From Thecaphora thlaspeos (lineage: Eukaryota; Basidiomycota; Ustilaginomycetes; Urocystidales; Glomosporiaceae): DNA of 64,000 nt. The translations under genes and the position numbers were made by a program. A model generated the notes under the pieces. That model was not told the DNA's origin. It saw only the letters and a list, made by a program, of their open reading frames with translations, and ran no database searches. Below are positions 21,480-31,140 of this stretch, in pieces; positions within the stretch are counted from its first letter, which is position 1; each line of letters starts with the position of its first letter. The stretch is taken from contig UWYS01000029.1 of assembly GCA_900291925.1 (NCBI GenBank), positions 372,001 through 436,000 on the forward strand, given 5' to 3'.

Positions 21480-22410
21480 TGAGGGCTCATCCCGATTAGA
21501 TGAGAGGGATCGGGCAAGATTTAAAAGAAGGGACTCGTTGACTGCATTGAAGGCCCCCTATTGGAAATCTGTCCACATCGGGCCGAAAGGCCGAACCAAG
21601 CTTTGCTTGACGTCGCGGCTCACGTAAAAGCGGATCCGGAGTAACAAAAAATTGGGTTTCGGCTCCCGATTGTATTAATAAAAGCGAATCCCGATTCAAG
21701 ATAGACGCACCTTCGATTGAAAAGAAGGCTGCGGCTCCCGATCGTATTGAAGTAGCGGCTCCAGGGCAGTTACGGCTCCCGAAAAAATGAAGCTGCTTTT
21801 CTATCGGCCGATTTGTTGGGGCAGCCCGGATTTGTAATCGCGGCCGCTTCTGCGAGCGCCAATTTTTTTTCGGCCGATTTGATTGAGCTGCCCGATTCGG
21901 TGTCACGGCCTTTTTCACGCGCCGATCCTCAAAATGCCTGATGCCCCAGTTATTGGGGCACCAAAGCGGTTATGTAATTGCGGCTCCGCTTTTGTCAGGA
22001 CAACGCGCCGATTTGCAATGCCTCGATCTTGTATATACCCGATTCTCTTAACGGCCCCGGGTTTTCACGCGCCGATTCTTTATTTTACATCGGTTGTTGG
22101 AGCAGCCCGATCTGGTCTGTAACTTACGATTGTTGGGAAAGCGCGCACAAAGGCGACTTCCGATCGGACGCAACCCAATCGGGCCAGCGACGAATTTATA
22201 CATACGTGGCGCTTTGCGGCTCCCGCTTTTAAATTGGAAGTTTGAGCGTGTGGCTTTTCCCGATCAATATGGTGCAAATCGGGACAATACACAATTGGCC
22301 GTGGGCGGCATGTGTAGGCCAGTGATCGGGCGTTGCAAATCGGGCACTGAGATAAGAATCGGGCTACGCATGCTAGTCCCCGATTGCATACGTGTCATTA
22401 CATCGGGCCA
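21480..22410. repeat. Island of CCCGAT/ATCGGG words and degenerate about 64-bp units
   Basis: In about 930 bp I count 17 copies of CCCGAT or its complement ATCGGG, where fewer than one is expected by chance. Examples are near 21491, 21508, 21577, 21665, 21737, 21889, 22038, 22107, 22179, 22277, 22324, 22338, 22356 and 22402. Longer shared words include GGCTCCCGAT (21661, 21733), GCGCCGATT/GGCCGATTT (21804, 21872, 22008, 22070) and GCAGCCCG (21824, 22104). Spacing between GCCGAT units is often about 63-64 bp. The segment is richer in A/T runs than its flanks and has no convincing coding frame. It lies between the MDH promoter and the 3' end of the bZIP gene. Confidence 0.75.
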
Positions 22411-22945
22411 GACAGTCCACTCTAGCGAAAGCACGGCAACAAGGGAATCGGACGACGGTGCATGTATTGACCAGGAGGGACAGCGCGCAAAGACACGAAG
22501 TGGTGGTCGGTGTGGAATAAGAACTTTGCGAGCGGAGACATTGGCAAAACCCAAGAAATATAGAGACAGAATGAGGGAACACCTTTCGTGAACGCGAACG
22601 GTATGGGACCGGAACGAGCGACCGAGGCTGAGGAACTAGAAGTACGGACGACGACGACGACGGATATGCGAAGCTTTGGCTGGCGCGGTGACAGATATAC
22701 TTGATGGAAAGAATGTGGGAGAGGAAGCCAGATCACAGCTATGCGAGAGTGGGGAGAGAAGAGACGCTGCTTATAACAGGAAGGGGCTCGATATGCGAGG
22801 GGAGACGATGAAAGACAAAGGACGGGACGAAGACAAGGGTACTGTACAGGAGCCGCATAGTTGCAACGAGATCGGTCGAGGCGGAGAGGATTCAGAGGAG
22901 CGGACAGATGCGATCGCATTCGGAGCTGGAGTCGACGCGGCCTCG
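22411..22945. other. bZIP gene 3' flank
   Basis: Non-coding sequence downstream of the bZIP stop at 22946. No feature recognised. Confidence 0.35.
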
Positions 22946-25451
22946 CTAGACGATGAAGCCAGACGCATGGGGCGTCGTTTGCTGGCGCGGGCTCTTTTGG
23001 TCGAGGAACCCGAGCATCTTGTCGAGCACCTTCTCGTCGACTTCAACGGCGGCACCGTCGAGCGCGGCCGCCAGCGTTGCCTTGGCAGTCGGCTTGTCCG
23101 TCGCCAGCGTTCCCACTGCCGAAGTGGGGACGTACAGACTTGGCGTCAGGCCGGCAGCCGATGTTGGGTAGAGCAGCGTGCCGTTGCCCGCCTTACGCTG
23201 TTGCTGCTGCTGCTGCTGGCCCTGACTGAGTCCGATAGAGTCGACCAGCTCCTCGAGCTCCAACGCGTCGGTCGAAAGGAAAGCGGGATGCTGCGACAGC
23301 CGCGAATAGATGTTGAGCGGCGACAGGCTTGGCGGGGGCGGAAGCTGCAGCGTGAGCGGAGGCGACGCCAGTCGATCGCGTCGGCCTTGGTCGCTTCCTT
23401 CCGAGGAAGGCGAGGGCAACGACTTGGCGGCTCCGACACTGTCGCCACCGGCGGCGACGGTCCAGTGCTGCGTGGCGGGCCGCTGCTTCATCTGCGACGG
23501 CGGCAGGAAGCCGAGCGAGGTGTAGGGACTGACGCTCTGCTTGGCCGTCTTGGCCTCGAGGAGGCGGAGGAACATCTGGGCATGCTCTACCGGCGACAGC
23601 GATTGGACGCTGTTGCCGCCGTTGACCCCGACCTCAATCGAGGCCGGAGTGGCCGTGTCCCTGTCGCCGCCATCCTTGAGCTTGCCGAGGCTGTCGTCGG
23701 CGTTGAAGCCGCTGCCGTAGGCAGAGTCGTCGTGTCCGGGGGCAGCATGCGGGCCTAGATTAAAGCCCCCTCCTGGCGTGATGCCCTCAGTCAGAAAAGC
23801 CGACAGGTCGAATGGGCTTTGGGCGCCGCCGTTGCTGCTGCTGTTGAGCGCGGCCGTCGCCTGTGCGACCGCCTGAGCCTTTTCGTCGAGGATGCTGTTG
23901 TCCGTGTCGGAAAAGTGGCCGCCGCCCATCTGATTCCACCAACTCTGGTCCGGCGGGCTGCGCGTGTTGCTGAGGTTGAACGCAAAGGGGATTGGGTTCG
24001 GGTTGAGCAGCGCATCGTTCTGGTGCGTAGGCAGCGGCATGGGGAAGATGTTGTTGCCGCCGCCGCCGTCCATGATGCCTCCTCCGAGTCCGGACGGATG
24101 GCTGAGGCCGGGCAGGCCAAAACTGTGGTCGTTCGTCGGCTCGCCGAGCATGGCGGAGCCCGAGGCGCCATTGTTGTTCGATTCGCCAGGCGGTCCGGTA
24201 AAGTCGCTGAAGAAGTCGCGCAGCGCCGTGTTGGGCGTGAGGTCGTTGGCCTTAGGCGCGAGCGTGGTGCCTTGCTTGGACTGCGCCTGCGGCAGCGACA
24301 GCGACTGATCCTGCCCCTCCCTCTCCTTGCCGTTCTGCTCCTGCTGCGACGGCGGCGGCTGCTGCTTCTTGCCATTGCTGTTGCCGCCGAAACTGAGCGA
24401 AAGGATCGGGTTGACCGTGGACGGCTGATCCTGCCCCTGCTGGTCGGTCGCGTGGCCCTGGGCAGAAGCCTGCGTAGCGCGGTGGACTGGGGCCGCAGCA
24501 GCGTCGCCGTCCTCTTCGTCGTCCTTGTCATGGCCCGCCTGCGCCAGCTGCGCAAACCAGTCGCTGTTGAAGGGGCCGCCTTCGTCCTCCTTATTCTTTT
24601 TGGTCGTCGTTGCCGGCTTGGACGATCCGTCGAGCAGGCTCGGGTTCACGCTGTCGCCCAAAGGCGCATCGTGGAATTGCTGCCGTGATGCAAGGTCGGA
24701 GGGTTGCTTCTGCATCTTGGCCTCCGCCTTGTCCGTCTTTGAACGCCTAGGTGCGGACTCGGCACCGTGACCGGCGGCATTGGCAGGCGCGTCGGCGCCT
24801 TTGGCCCAGGACGCCATGCTGAGGTCGGCGTCGGTGTAGCTCTGCTGCTGGGGTAGAGGGAAACTGCCACCAGGAGGGCCGCGAGCGCCGTCGAGCGTGG
24901 GACCGATCATGTTGACGAAGCCGAGCCGCACGAGGAGACCCTTGAGCGCCTCGTTCTCCTGCTTCAGCGACTCGGCGATCTGTTGCAACGCCATGTTGGC
25001 CTCCACCCCCTGTTCATCGTATCGTCGACATCGCTCTTCGAGGTCCTTAACGCGGGCCTCTCTTCTCTTTCGGAACTCTCGCTGGGCTTTACCTGGCGAT
25101 GCGCGAGAAGGTGAGGAGGCGGGTCAAGGCAGCCGCGGTGGCGACAACGGAACGATCAGTGTCCAGTCGAGTCGAGATGTTGGCACCGGTAGCATAGTAG
25201 GTTCCGAAAACCATGCGCCGCCGAGCGAAGGATCAAGTCGACTCACGATTCTGCAGCGTCCTCTTGGCGACCAGAGGAGCGTCGGGGTTGCCGGGTACGG
25301 GGACGAGCTGCTGGGAAGCCGAGACCTTGCCGGTGGCGGTAAGCTTGGTGGACGAGTTGAGCGTGTCGTCGTCTGCATCTTCGCCCTCGTCCGAAGGCGA
25401 AGTGCTGACCGACTTTCGCTTGCCCAAATTGTTGCCGGAAGCGGCATGCAT
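22946..25451 (-). CDS. bZIP transcription factor (Pap1/Yap-type basic region)
   Basis: Exons 25451-25247 and 25092-22946 give 783 residues. The intron splits the basic region: RTLQNR joins KAQREFRKRREARVKDLEE. This gives the N-x7-R bZIP signature in the form NRKAQREFR, close to the Pap1/Yap1 pattern NxxAQxxFR. A coiled-coil zipper follows (MALQQIAESLKQENEALKGLLVRLGF). The remaining 650 residues are low-complexity, rich in Gln/Gly/Asn/Ser/Pro with poly-Gln tracts, as in activation domains. Only one cysteine is evident, at ERCRRY, so the redox-sensing cysteine-rich domains of true Yap1 are missing. It is expected to be nuclear and to bind DNA as a dimer; targets are unknown. The start at 25451 is the first ATG in frame. 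Confidence 0.85.
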
Positions 25452-25691
25452 GTTGGCGGCGCTGGAGGGTTGGGAGCCAATGCGGCTGGCCGGGAAGGGC
25501 TAGCACTGTGTGCCGTGCTGGATGGGCTCAAGTGGTGGTATGGGTGGTGTTCTGTGGCGAAGCGAAGCGATGCGAGCGGCAGGCCGAGACGGTAGAAGCA
25601 AACGATCAAGGGCAAGTGACGATATGGCGTATCAGGCCGAGGTGAGAGGCTCGATTGGCGCCCTTCGAGGTGATGACCGCTAAGCGCAGAG

Positions 25692-25720
25692 GTCGAGTCG
25701 AGTCGAGTCGAGTCGAGTCG
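25692..25720. repeat. (GTCGA)n microsatellite
   Basis: About six perfect tandem copies of a 5-bp unit upstream of the bZIP gene. Confidence 0.85.
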
Positions 25721-27135
25721 GAAGTGCGTAGGTACAGTCAGTTGGGTGAACGGGTTCTAGGCCACCGGTGGATGGGAGGCAGAGATTGGTGTCGTCGAGA
25801 TAGCTACGATGGGCTGGTGGTGAAGATGATGGACGGCAGCTGGGAGGTTGGGGTAGCGTCGGGGCGAGCGGCTGTTGCAGGGCAGAGGTAGACAATGGGG
25901 AAAGAGCTGGGGAAGAGTGAAGGGAAGGGGAAAGTCATCCGTCGGGGGAGGAGGATAAGTGGGTGCGGCAGAGGGCGGAAGGGCCGGAGAGCCGATGATT
26001 CCAGGATGCAGAAGCACGACCTGGCGGGCGGGAGTAGAAGGAAGCGTGTCCACCGCTCAGTCCGGGAATAGAGACGCCTGTCTGTGGAGCGATTAAGATT
26101 AACGTCGCCAGAGCGCCTACTGAGTAGTCGGTTCGGAGCGGGTCCGGTAGGTTTGTGGATTGTCGGTGGCGTTACTGTGTGTACCTACTCTGTCGGCAGG
26201 ATAGGCGGGAGGATAGAGAGCAGAGGTGGAGCGCTTTGGGGCGGGGATCGTGGCTAGCCAGAGCACTGACTCGATCCGAGCATAGAGAGCTGGCCTGGGT
26301 GAGTGATGATGGATCGAGGGCAGGCCAGGCGGGCATGGGAGGTGGGCTCGGGCGAGGCCGTGGCAAGGCGAGACGAGACCGAGACGAGACAAGGCCGAGG
26401 AAGATGGGATCGGATCGGGGCGTGACGGTTGTAGGCTATCACGCATGTAGGGTACGTCGTCACCGCCGCCAATGCCTGAGCGCTGGCTGGGCGCCTTGCC
26501 GCAAAGACGTGCCGCAAAGACGTGCCGCCCTTTTCTCTTCGGCAGGTGCGCTGCCCGCTGCAAGAGAGGGTGCGGCATGTGAGTGCGTGCGTGTGGCGCC
26601 GTCGAAGGGGAAAAACAGAGGCACGCCGCCGCCGCTCGTCCTTCACACCATCGTTTCAGCAGCCCACTCGCCCAGCCCCCGGGTTTGCCTGTACCATAAC
26701 ATCGCCACCATCAACGGCGCGTGACGTAGCTCTAAGAGCTAGCTGGGAGATTCGCTCGCCTGTTTTGCGTCCTTTCGCTCCGTCTGACTTCTTCGCCCAG
26801 AGAGCGCACACGGTCCCGCCTATGCCGTTCGATCTTGAGGATGCGCGTGGTGGGCATGGCACGACTCTCTTGCCTTTTCCGCTCCGCCGAGACCTACCCT
26901 TGGGCTTTCTTGCCGGCTCTCGCTCCGTTGTTCGCCGGCCGATTGCGCCTGCGTATCGAGCGTATCGAGCGTATCGAAGCACGGCGCTGCGTCGGCGGCT
27001 GCTGCACCATCACGCCTGCCTTGTCACAAACAAGGCAAGCAAGCGTGAGCAGCAGGTGATTCGTGATACACCGTGGTTTTGGCAGCCTTTGTATGCATGT
27101 ACTAGCTGGGCGTGACTCTGCTTTCGCTCGGTGGG

Positions 27136-27160
27136 CAGGCCAGGCCAGGCCAGGCCAGGG
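27136..27160. repeat. (CAGGC)n microsatellite
   Basis: About five tandem copies of a 5-bp unit in intergenic DNA. Confidence 0.8.
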
Positions 27161-27784
27161 TGTGAGCTGGCGCCGCGTCGAGGGTCCTGTCGGCGACCCA
27201 ATAATGCGGCGATCCAAGTGCCCACCGGTCCTCCGGATCGGGCTTCGCAGGCATGGACGAAAGATTTGCAGCTTTTCCCCCGCCGGGCCTCCACGCCATG
27301 CGACTGTAAAGCGGGCCTAGCCTCTGTCCAAGGAGGAGCAGAGAAGAAGCTGAGGCGTCCCCCGTTGCAGACAAAGACGTCAGAGCGTACGACACTATAA
27401 CTACAGTAAACGTCTCAAGCATGGCGCTGGTCCAAGCAGCGATCGTTCCCTCCCTCTCTACATATCGCAACGGCACGAGTTCGCGGACATCCCTCCCTTG
27501 ACGAGAGGAAGGCCAGATTGCTTTCCTCCCGATGCTAAACTGCGCAGCCCTGTACCCCGGCCGCCACAAACACCAGAGGCGGAGCCAAAAGGGCTTCGCG
27601 AAGGTGCCGATGATGCCCTAGCAGATCACCACTGGCCATGAGCGCGTGTCTACCTCGGGATGGTATAGCATACAGCCAAACATGTGAACGAAATGTCAGG
27701 GAGAAGTCGTTAGTCCCGGCCCGTAAACATCAAAATCTTCACAGCTGGTTATAATTACCTATTTTTATTATTACAGGATCAGCG

Positions 27785-27890
27785 GGTCCAATCGTATAGT
27801 GGCTTATTATACTGTCTTAGGGTTTTTCGAAGTTGTAAATGCACTCTTCCCGTTTGACAGAGGTCCCCAGTTCGATTCTGGGTTGGACCC
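27785..27890 (+). tRNA. tRNA-Pro(AGG) with a 32-nt intron, copy 1
   Basis: Acceptor GGTCCAA pairs with TTGGACC (27883-27889), discriminator C. T arm CCCAG-TTCGATT-CTGGG. Anticodon stem CTGTC (27812-27816) pairs with GACAG (27856-27860) once 27823-27854 is removed. The loop is TT-AGG-G-T, as in eukaryotic tRNA-Pro, with the anticodon at 27819-27821. The variable loop AGGTC is also typical of tRNA-Pro. The intron starts with five T residues, which is close to a Pol III terminator. A T-run follows the gene (27897 on). A near-identical inverted copy lies at 28831-28936. Confidence 0.9.
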
Positions 27891-28830
27891 TTTGTTCTTT
27901 TTTCTTTCCGAATTTCATTCCACTGTCCACGAGGAGCTGGTTGCTTCCGGCCGGCCAGCTGCAACTCTCGGGCCTGACATACCGGTCTCGGTGTGATCGC
28001 AGCAAGAGTTCGGTGGTACACCGTCGCTACTTGGCATCGCTTCATTCTTTTGGAGTTCCGTGCGGTTGGAAGGCCATTGCAGCCAACGGTAGCAGGGCGA
28101 GAATAAAGAAAATATCTCGCGAAAATCCTTACAAAATGCGTGCCGACAGCGATGCCCTTCCCTGTCCGACTCGAACAAAAGCCCGATGTCACGACGAGGC
28201 ATGGCCACCAAGAGGAGGCAAACGGCCGGAAGCCGCATCCTATGAGCTAGACAGAGATGCGACTCAAAGGTCGAGACTGCTGTTTACCGCCTCGTCTAAG
28301 AAGAGAAAGCCACGAGTGCGACAAGCGCGTCAACACGTGAGGCAAGGTAGGGGAAGTGTTCACGAGAACAGCCCCTCGAGTCCTGTAGACTCTACCTCTC
28401 TTCGCACCCACGCTACTTCACCCTTCCAGCATCGCCCTCCAGCATCGTACATACCGCCCGCGAGTATCGACGCTCGCGCAAGAACGGGTATGAATGCATG
28501 CAGGACGAGCCCGGCTTTTCTCACGCGACGCCATGCACGATGACCCACAAAATGCCATCCAGCGCCCAGACCAGAGTGCTCGACGCCGGACAACCTTGCA
28601 CGGACCACGCTCGTCCGCATCCTCCGGGACGGTCAACTCGTACCGTGCACCGAAGGTCTTCATCTACCGTCAACCCGTGCCACGGGATGTCAGCGCTACG
28701 CGCACCTATTAAGGAAGCTGGATGTGCCTCGCTATGTCATGGCAAGATGAACGTACTGTAAGGACATCTCGGACAGGTGATCGCCGGATGCTTGTCGGTG
28801 AGGACTTATCGAAAAGAAAAAAAGAACAAA
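27891..28830. other. Spacer between inverted tRNA-Pro genes
   Basis: About 0.94 kb flanked by inverted tRNA-Pro copies. Several overlapping open frames of 60-230 codons exist, but none has a recognisable motif or convincing start. One ACGTACTGTA word is at 28751. Confidence 0.35.
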
Positions 28831-28936
28831 GGGTCCAACCCAGAATCGAACTGGGGACCTCTGTCAAACGGGAAGAGTGCATTTACAACCTCGAAAAACC
28901 CTAAGACAGTATAATAAGCCACTATACGATTGGACC
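28831..28936 (-). tRNA. tRNA-Pro(AGG) with a 32-nt intron, copy 2
   Basis: Inverted copy of the gene at 27785-27890. The two are the same length (106 bp) and I see one difference, inside the intron (CGAAGTTG versus CGAGGTTG). The 3' flank TTTGTTCTTTTTT is shared as well. The mature tRNA sequences would be identical. The intron again begins with TTTTT. Confidence 0.9.
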
Positions 28937-28976
28937 CTCTGACAGTACAATAATCCACTATACAATTACACCCTCT
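28937..28976 (-). repeat. Partial duplicate of the tRNA-Pro 5' half
   Basis: Immediately upstream (minus sense) of tRNA-Pro copy 2, a 36-bp segment repeats the tRNA 5' half with a few changes. The unit GACAGTATAATAAGCC(...) ending in CCCTCT recurs as GACAGTACAATAATCC(...) ending in CCCTCT, and a third GACAGT follows. The fragment keeps the D-arm words but lacks the anticodon and T arms, so it is not a functional tRNA. Confidence 0.75.
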
Positions 28977-30827
28977 GACAGTTGCATTCAAGATAATGCA
29001 TAAAGTATAGGTTTAAAGGTTTGGTTTTGTCAATGGACTCGAGGGCACGTCCCATCGCTTCGCAGATGTTCGCCGCCGGCTTGCATATCTTCGCGGTCAC
29101 TGCCGAGGTCTTCAGATCTTGAGTCGGGCCATCTCTGTCACGCCTGTGAGTAGGCATGGCAGCCAGATCTTGCGAACAGACGGGATCCTTGTGTAGTACA
29201 TACTCTTGTGTGTGTTCTCCGAAGCATGAGGTGTAATTAAACTGAAAGGAATTCAGATATAAAACTTAGTTATCGACAAGGACGACACTTTATCATCCGA
29301 GGGAGATTTGATGGTGGACGAGACGGAGCTTGAGAAGTCGCTATCGGCGTCGGCGATGGCCGCCGAGCAAGGTGTTCTGGGTACGGTTGCTGCGAATTCT
29401 TCCGGTACATACGAATGTGAAAGAGTGGTGCCAATCAGGCGTTTGTATCGACTCTCCCAGCCGGTTCAACCTGACCGCTCGTTATCCTGGATGGATGGAC
29501 AAAACGATCGCAAGTGGACAAGAGTAGCGTACATACTGCAACGTACTGTAATGAAGCCAGTTTACCGGCTGCTTGGAGCCGCCACCCGCGGCTGATGGCG
29601 GATTTATGGAGTCAAGGAGTTGACACCTCGCAATGGTCTCATGACGAGCTGGCGCTTTTTTCAGGCTGAGGCAAATCTTTCTTAACACGTACTGTAGTTA
29701 CGTACAATAGTGTACCCTGGCAACTCTTTGGACCCAAATCACCGTGCGGCGCACGGCTTGCATGCACCGTTAGTCTCTCGCCAAGTTGAGACCACTTTGT
29801 TTTGTCAACTACAGTACGTAGGAAACAAGAAAGAGGAGGGGACAGACAGCGGTCACCGGTAGAGATAAAATACAAGTAACTTAAGACTCGCTCAGCGCAC
29901 TACAGAGCCGCACCGCTTGATCGTTCAGTACCCGAATTCTGCCGAGAGCCTAGTACTTAGGGCAGTGCTTTGGCTATGGTCAAGTACCGCTCGGAGGGGT
30001 CATGAAAGCAGTCGCTGCTCCTGGCGCCTCCGACATTCGGCCGCGAAAGGCCCTATTCTTATTACTCTCTAGAGGTGAGGCACCCCAACATCGAGTACAC
30101 TTCCTCACGCTTCCGCCCAATTTTAGGTCCTCTATCCTTATGTACGTACATGTATGTGCTGCGATCGTTAAGTTTCTACATACAGTGTCACGTCTCTGCA
30201 TCCTTCCCGCCACACGCTAGAGCCGTACCTTACCTTGATAAATCCTTAGAGACGACGTCGTGCACTATGGATTGTCATTGCGGATGTGCCTGCGTAGTTG
30301 TCACGGCTTTCAATCGACTCCGAACGTCAGATAGGGCTACGAGCGTCAATTGCTACTACTGGGCAAATGAACCTATCTACCAGTCCACATCGACCCGCGT
30401 CGCTTTTGCGCCGCAGGATTTCAATAAAAAAAGATCACCGTCCTTCCGCTCCTGCCGCCGAACGGTTGCTGCTTGGCTGTGCGGCGTCGAGTTGTCGTTG
30501 TTGTCGTCGCGGTATCCGTCGACCGCCGTCGTTGCAGAGCGTTCGACTGCACTTCTGTCCTGAGTTCTAGCCTCTGCTCTTACAGAGTATCGCAGGGTGC
30601 GCATGAGAAGCTCAGGTCGACCGAGAGGCATCGCAATGCTTATGCCAACAGCTGCGCGATCCTTCTCTCCTCCCTACTGTTGGAATATGGACCGACGACC
30701 GACACAGCCCGACGCACTCAAGACAGTCCCTCGAATCGTGTCTCGAATCCTTACGCAGCTCGAATTGTCCCCCAAACTTTGCACAAAACTTTTCACCTTT
30801 TCTTCGTCCCCGAACCGATTCTTCACG
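28977..30827. other. Gene-poor region left of the transposon
   Basis: About 1.85 kb without a recognised gene. A 95-codon frame at 29308-29595 has no known motif. The 10-mer ACGTACTGTA occurs at 29541 and 29687 and inverted at 29810-29819. Base composition is visibly more A/T-rich than in the genic parts. Confidence 0.4.
29687..29819. repeat. MITE-like 133-bp inverted-repeat element (candidate)
   Basis: The segment begins ACGTACTGTAGTT and ends with its exact reverse complement AACTACAGTACGT (29807-29819). It has no coding capacity. The size and perfect 13-bp ends fit a miniature inverted-repeat element, but no clear target duplication was identified. Confidence 0.4.
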
Positions 30828-30836
30828 TATATAAAG
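30828..30836 (+). promoter_or_regulatory. TATA box of the interrupted gene (candidate)
   Basis: TATATAAAG lies 62 bp upstream of the ATG at 30898 that opens the frame interrupted by the transposon. Good consensus, sensible spacing; function not proven. Confidence 0.5.
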
Positions 30837-30972
30837 ACTTCTTCCTGATGCCTCGTTTATGCTATGCATCAATCCATCCTCTTCTCCACACATATCGATG
30901 CCTGAACGACGCAGTCCGACTCTACAAAAGCGCACAAAGCAATACCTACAGCGGCGGTTCAACGATCTGTTA

Positions 30973-31108
30973 CACTGTCTGCAATCCTTGATAGCCACTT
31001 GTCGCAACCAGTAACGTCATTCATGCATCAAAGCGAGCTTCATGCTCAGACAAAAAAGCGATATGCAATTTCCAGTCGAGCAATCTTTCTCGTGCAAGCT
31101 GTGTGTGC
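30973..31108. repeat. Left terminal inverted repeat of transposon
   Basis: 136 bp, complementary to 32914-33049 with about five mismatches (for example AAAAAA here versus GAGAAA in the other end). Confidence 0.92.
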
Positions 31109-31140
31109 GCGCATGTGTACTGTAGATACATGTGGAACAA

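Larger units (their letters stand above)
25452..27784. other. Long upstream/intergenic region
   Basis: Over 2.3 kb without a supported gene. It includes the bZIP leader, a (GTCGA)n run at 25692-25720, imperfect GAGAC/GAGACC words near 26370, a triplicated CGTATCGAG at 26951-26978 and a (CAGGC)n run at about 27136-27160. Open frames here are shadow-like and carry no recognisable motif. Confidence 0.4.

Noticed and set aside
21496..21918. 140-codon minus frame in the hexamer island
   Set aside because: Its internal peptide repeats simply mirror the DNA repeats. No start context or homology is seen.
27839..28543. 234-codon frame starting inside tRNA-Pro
   Set aside because: It begins in the tRNA gene and has no motif; most likely chance.
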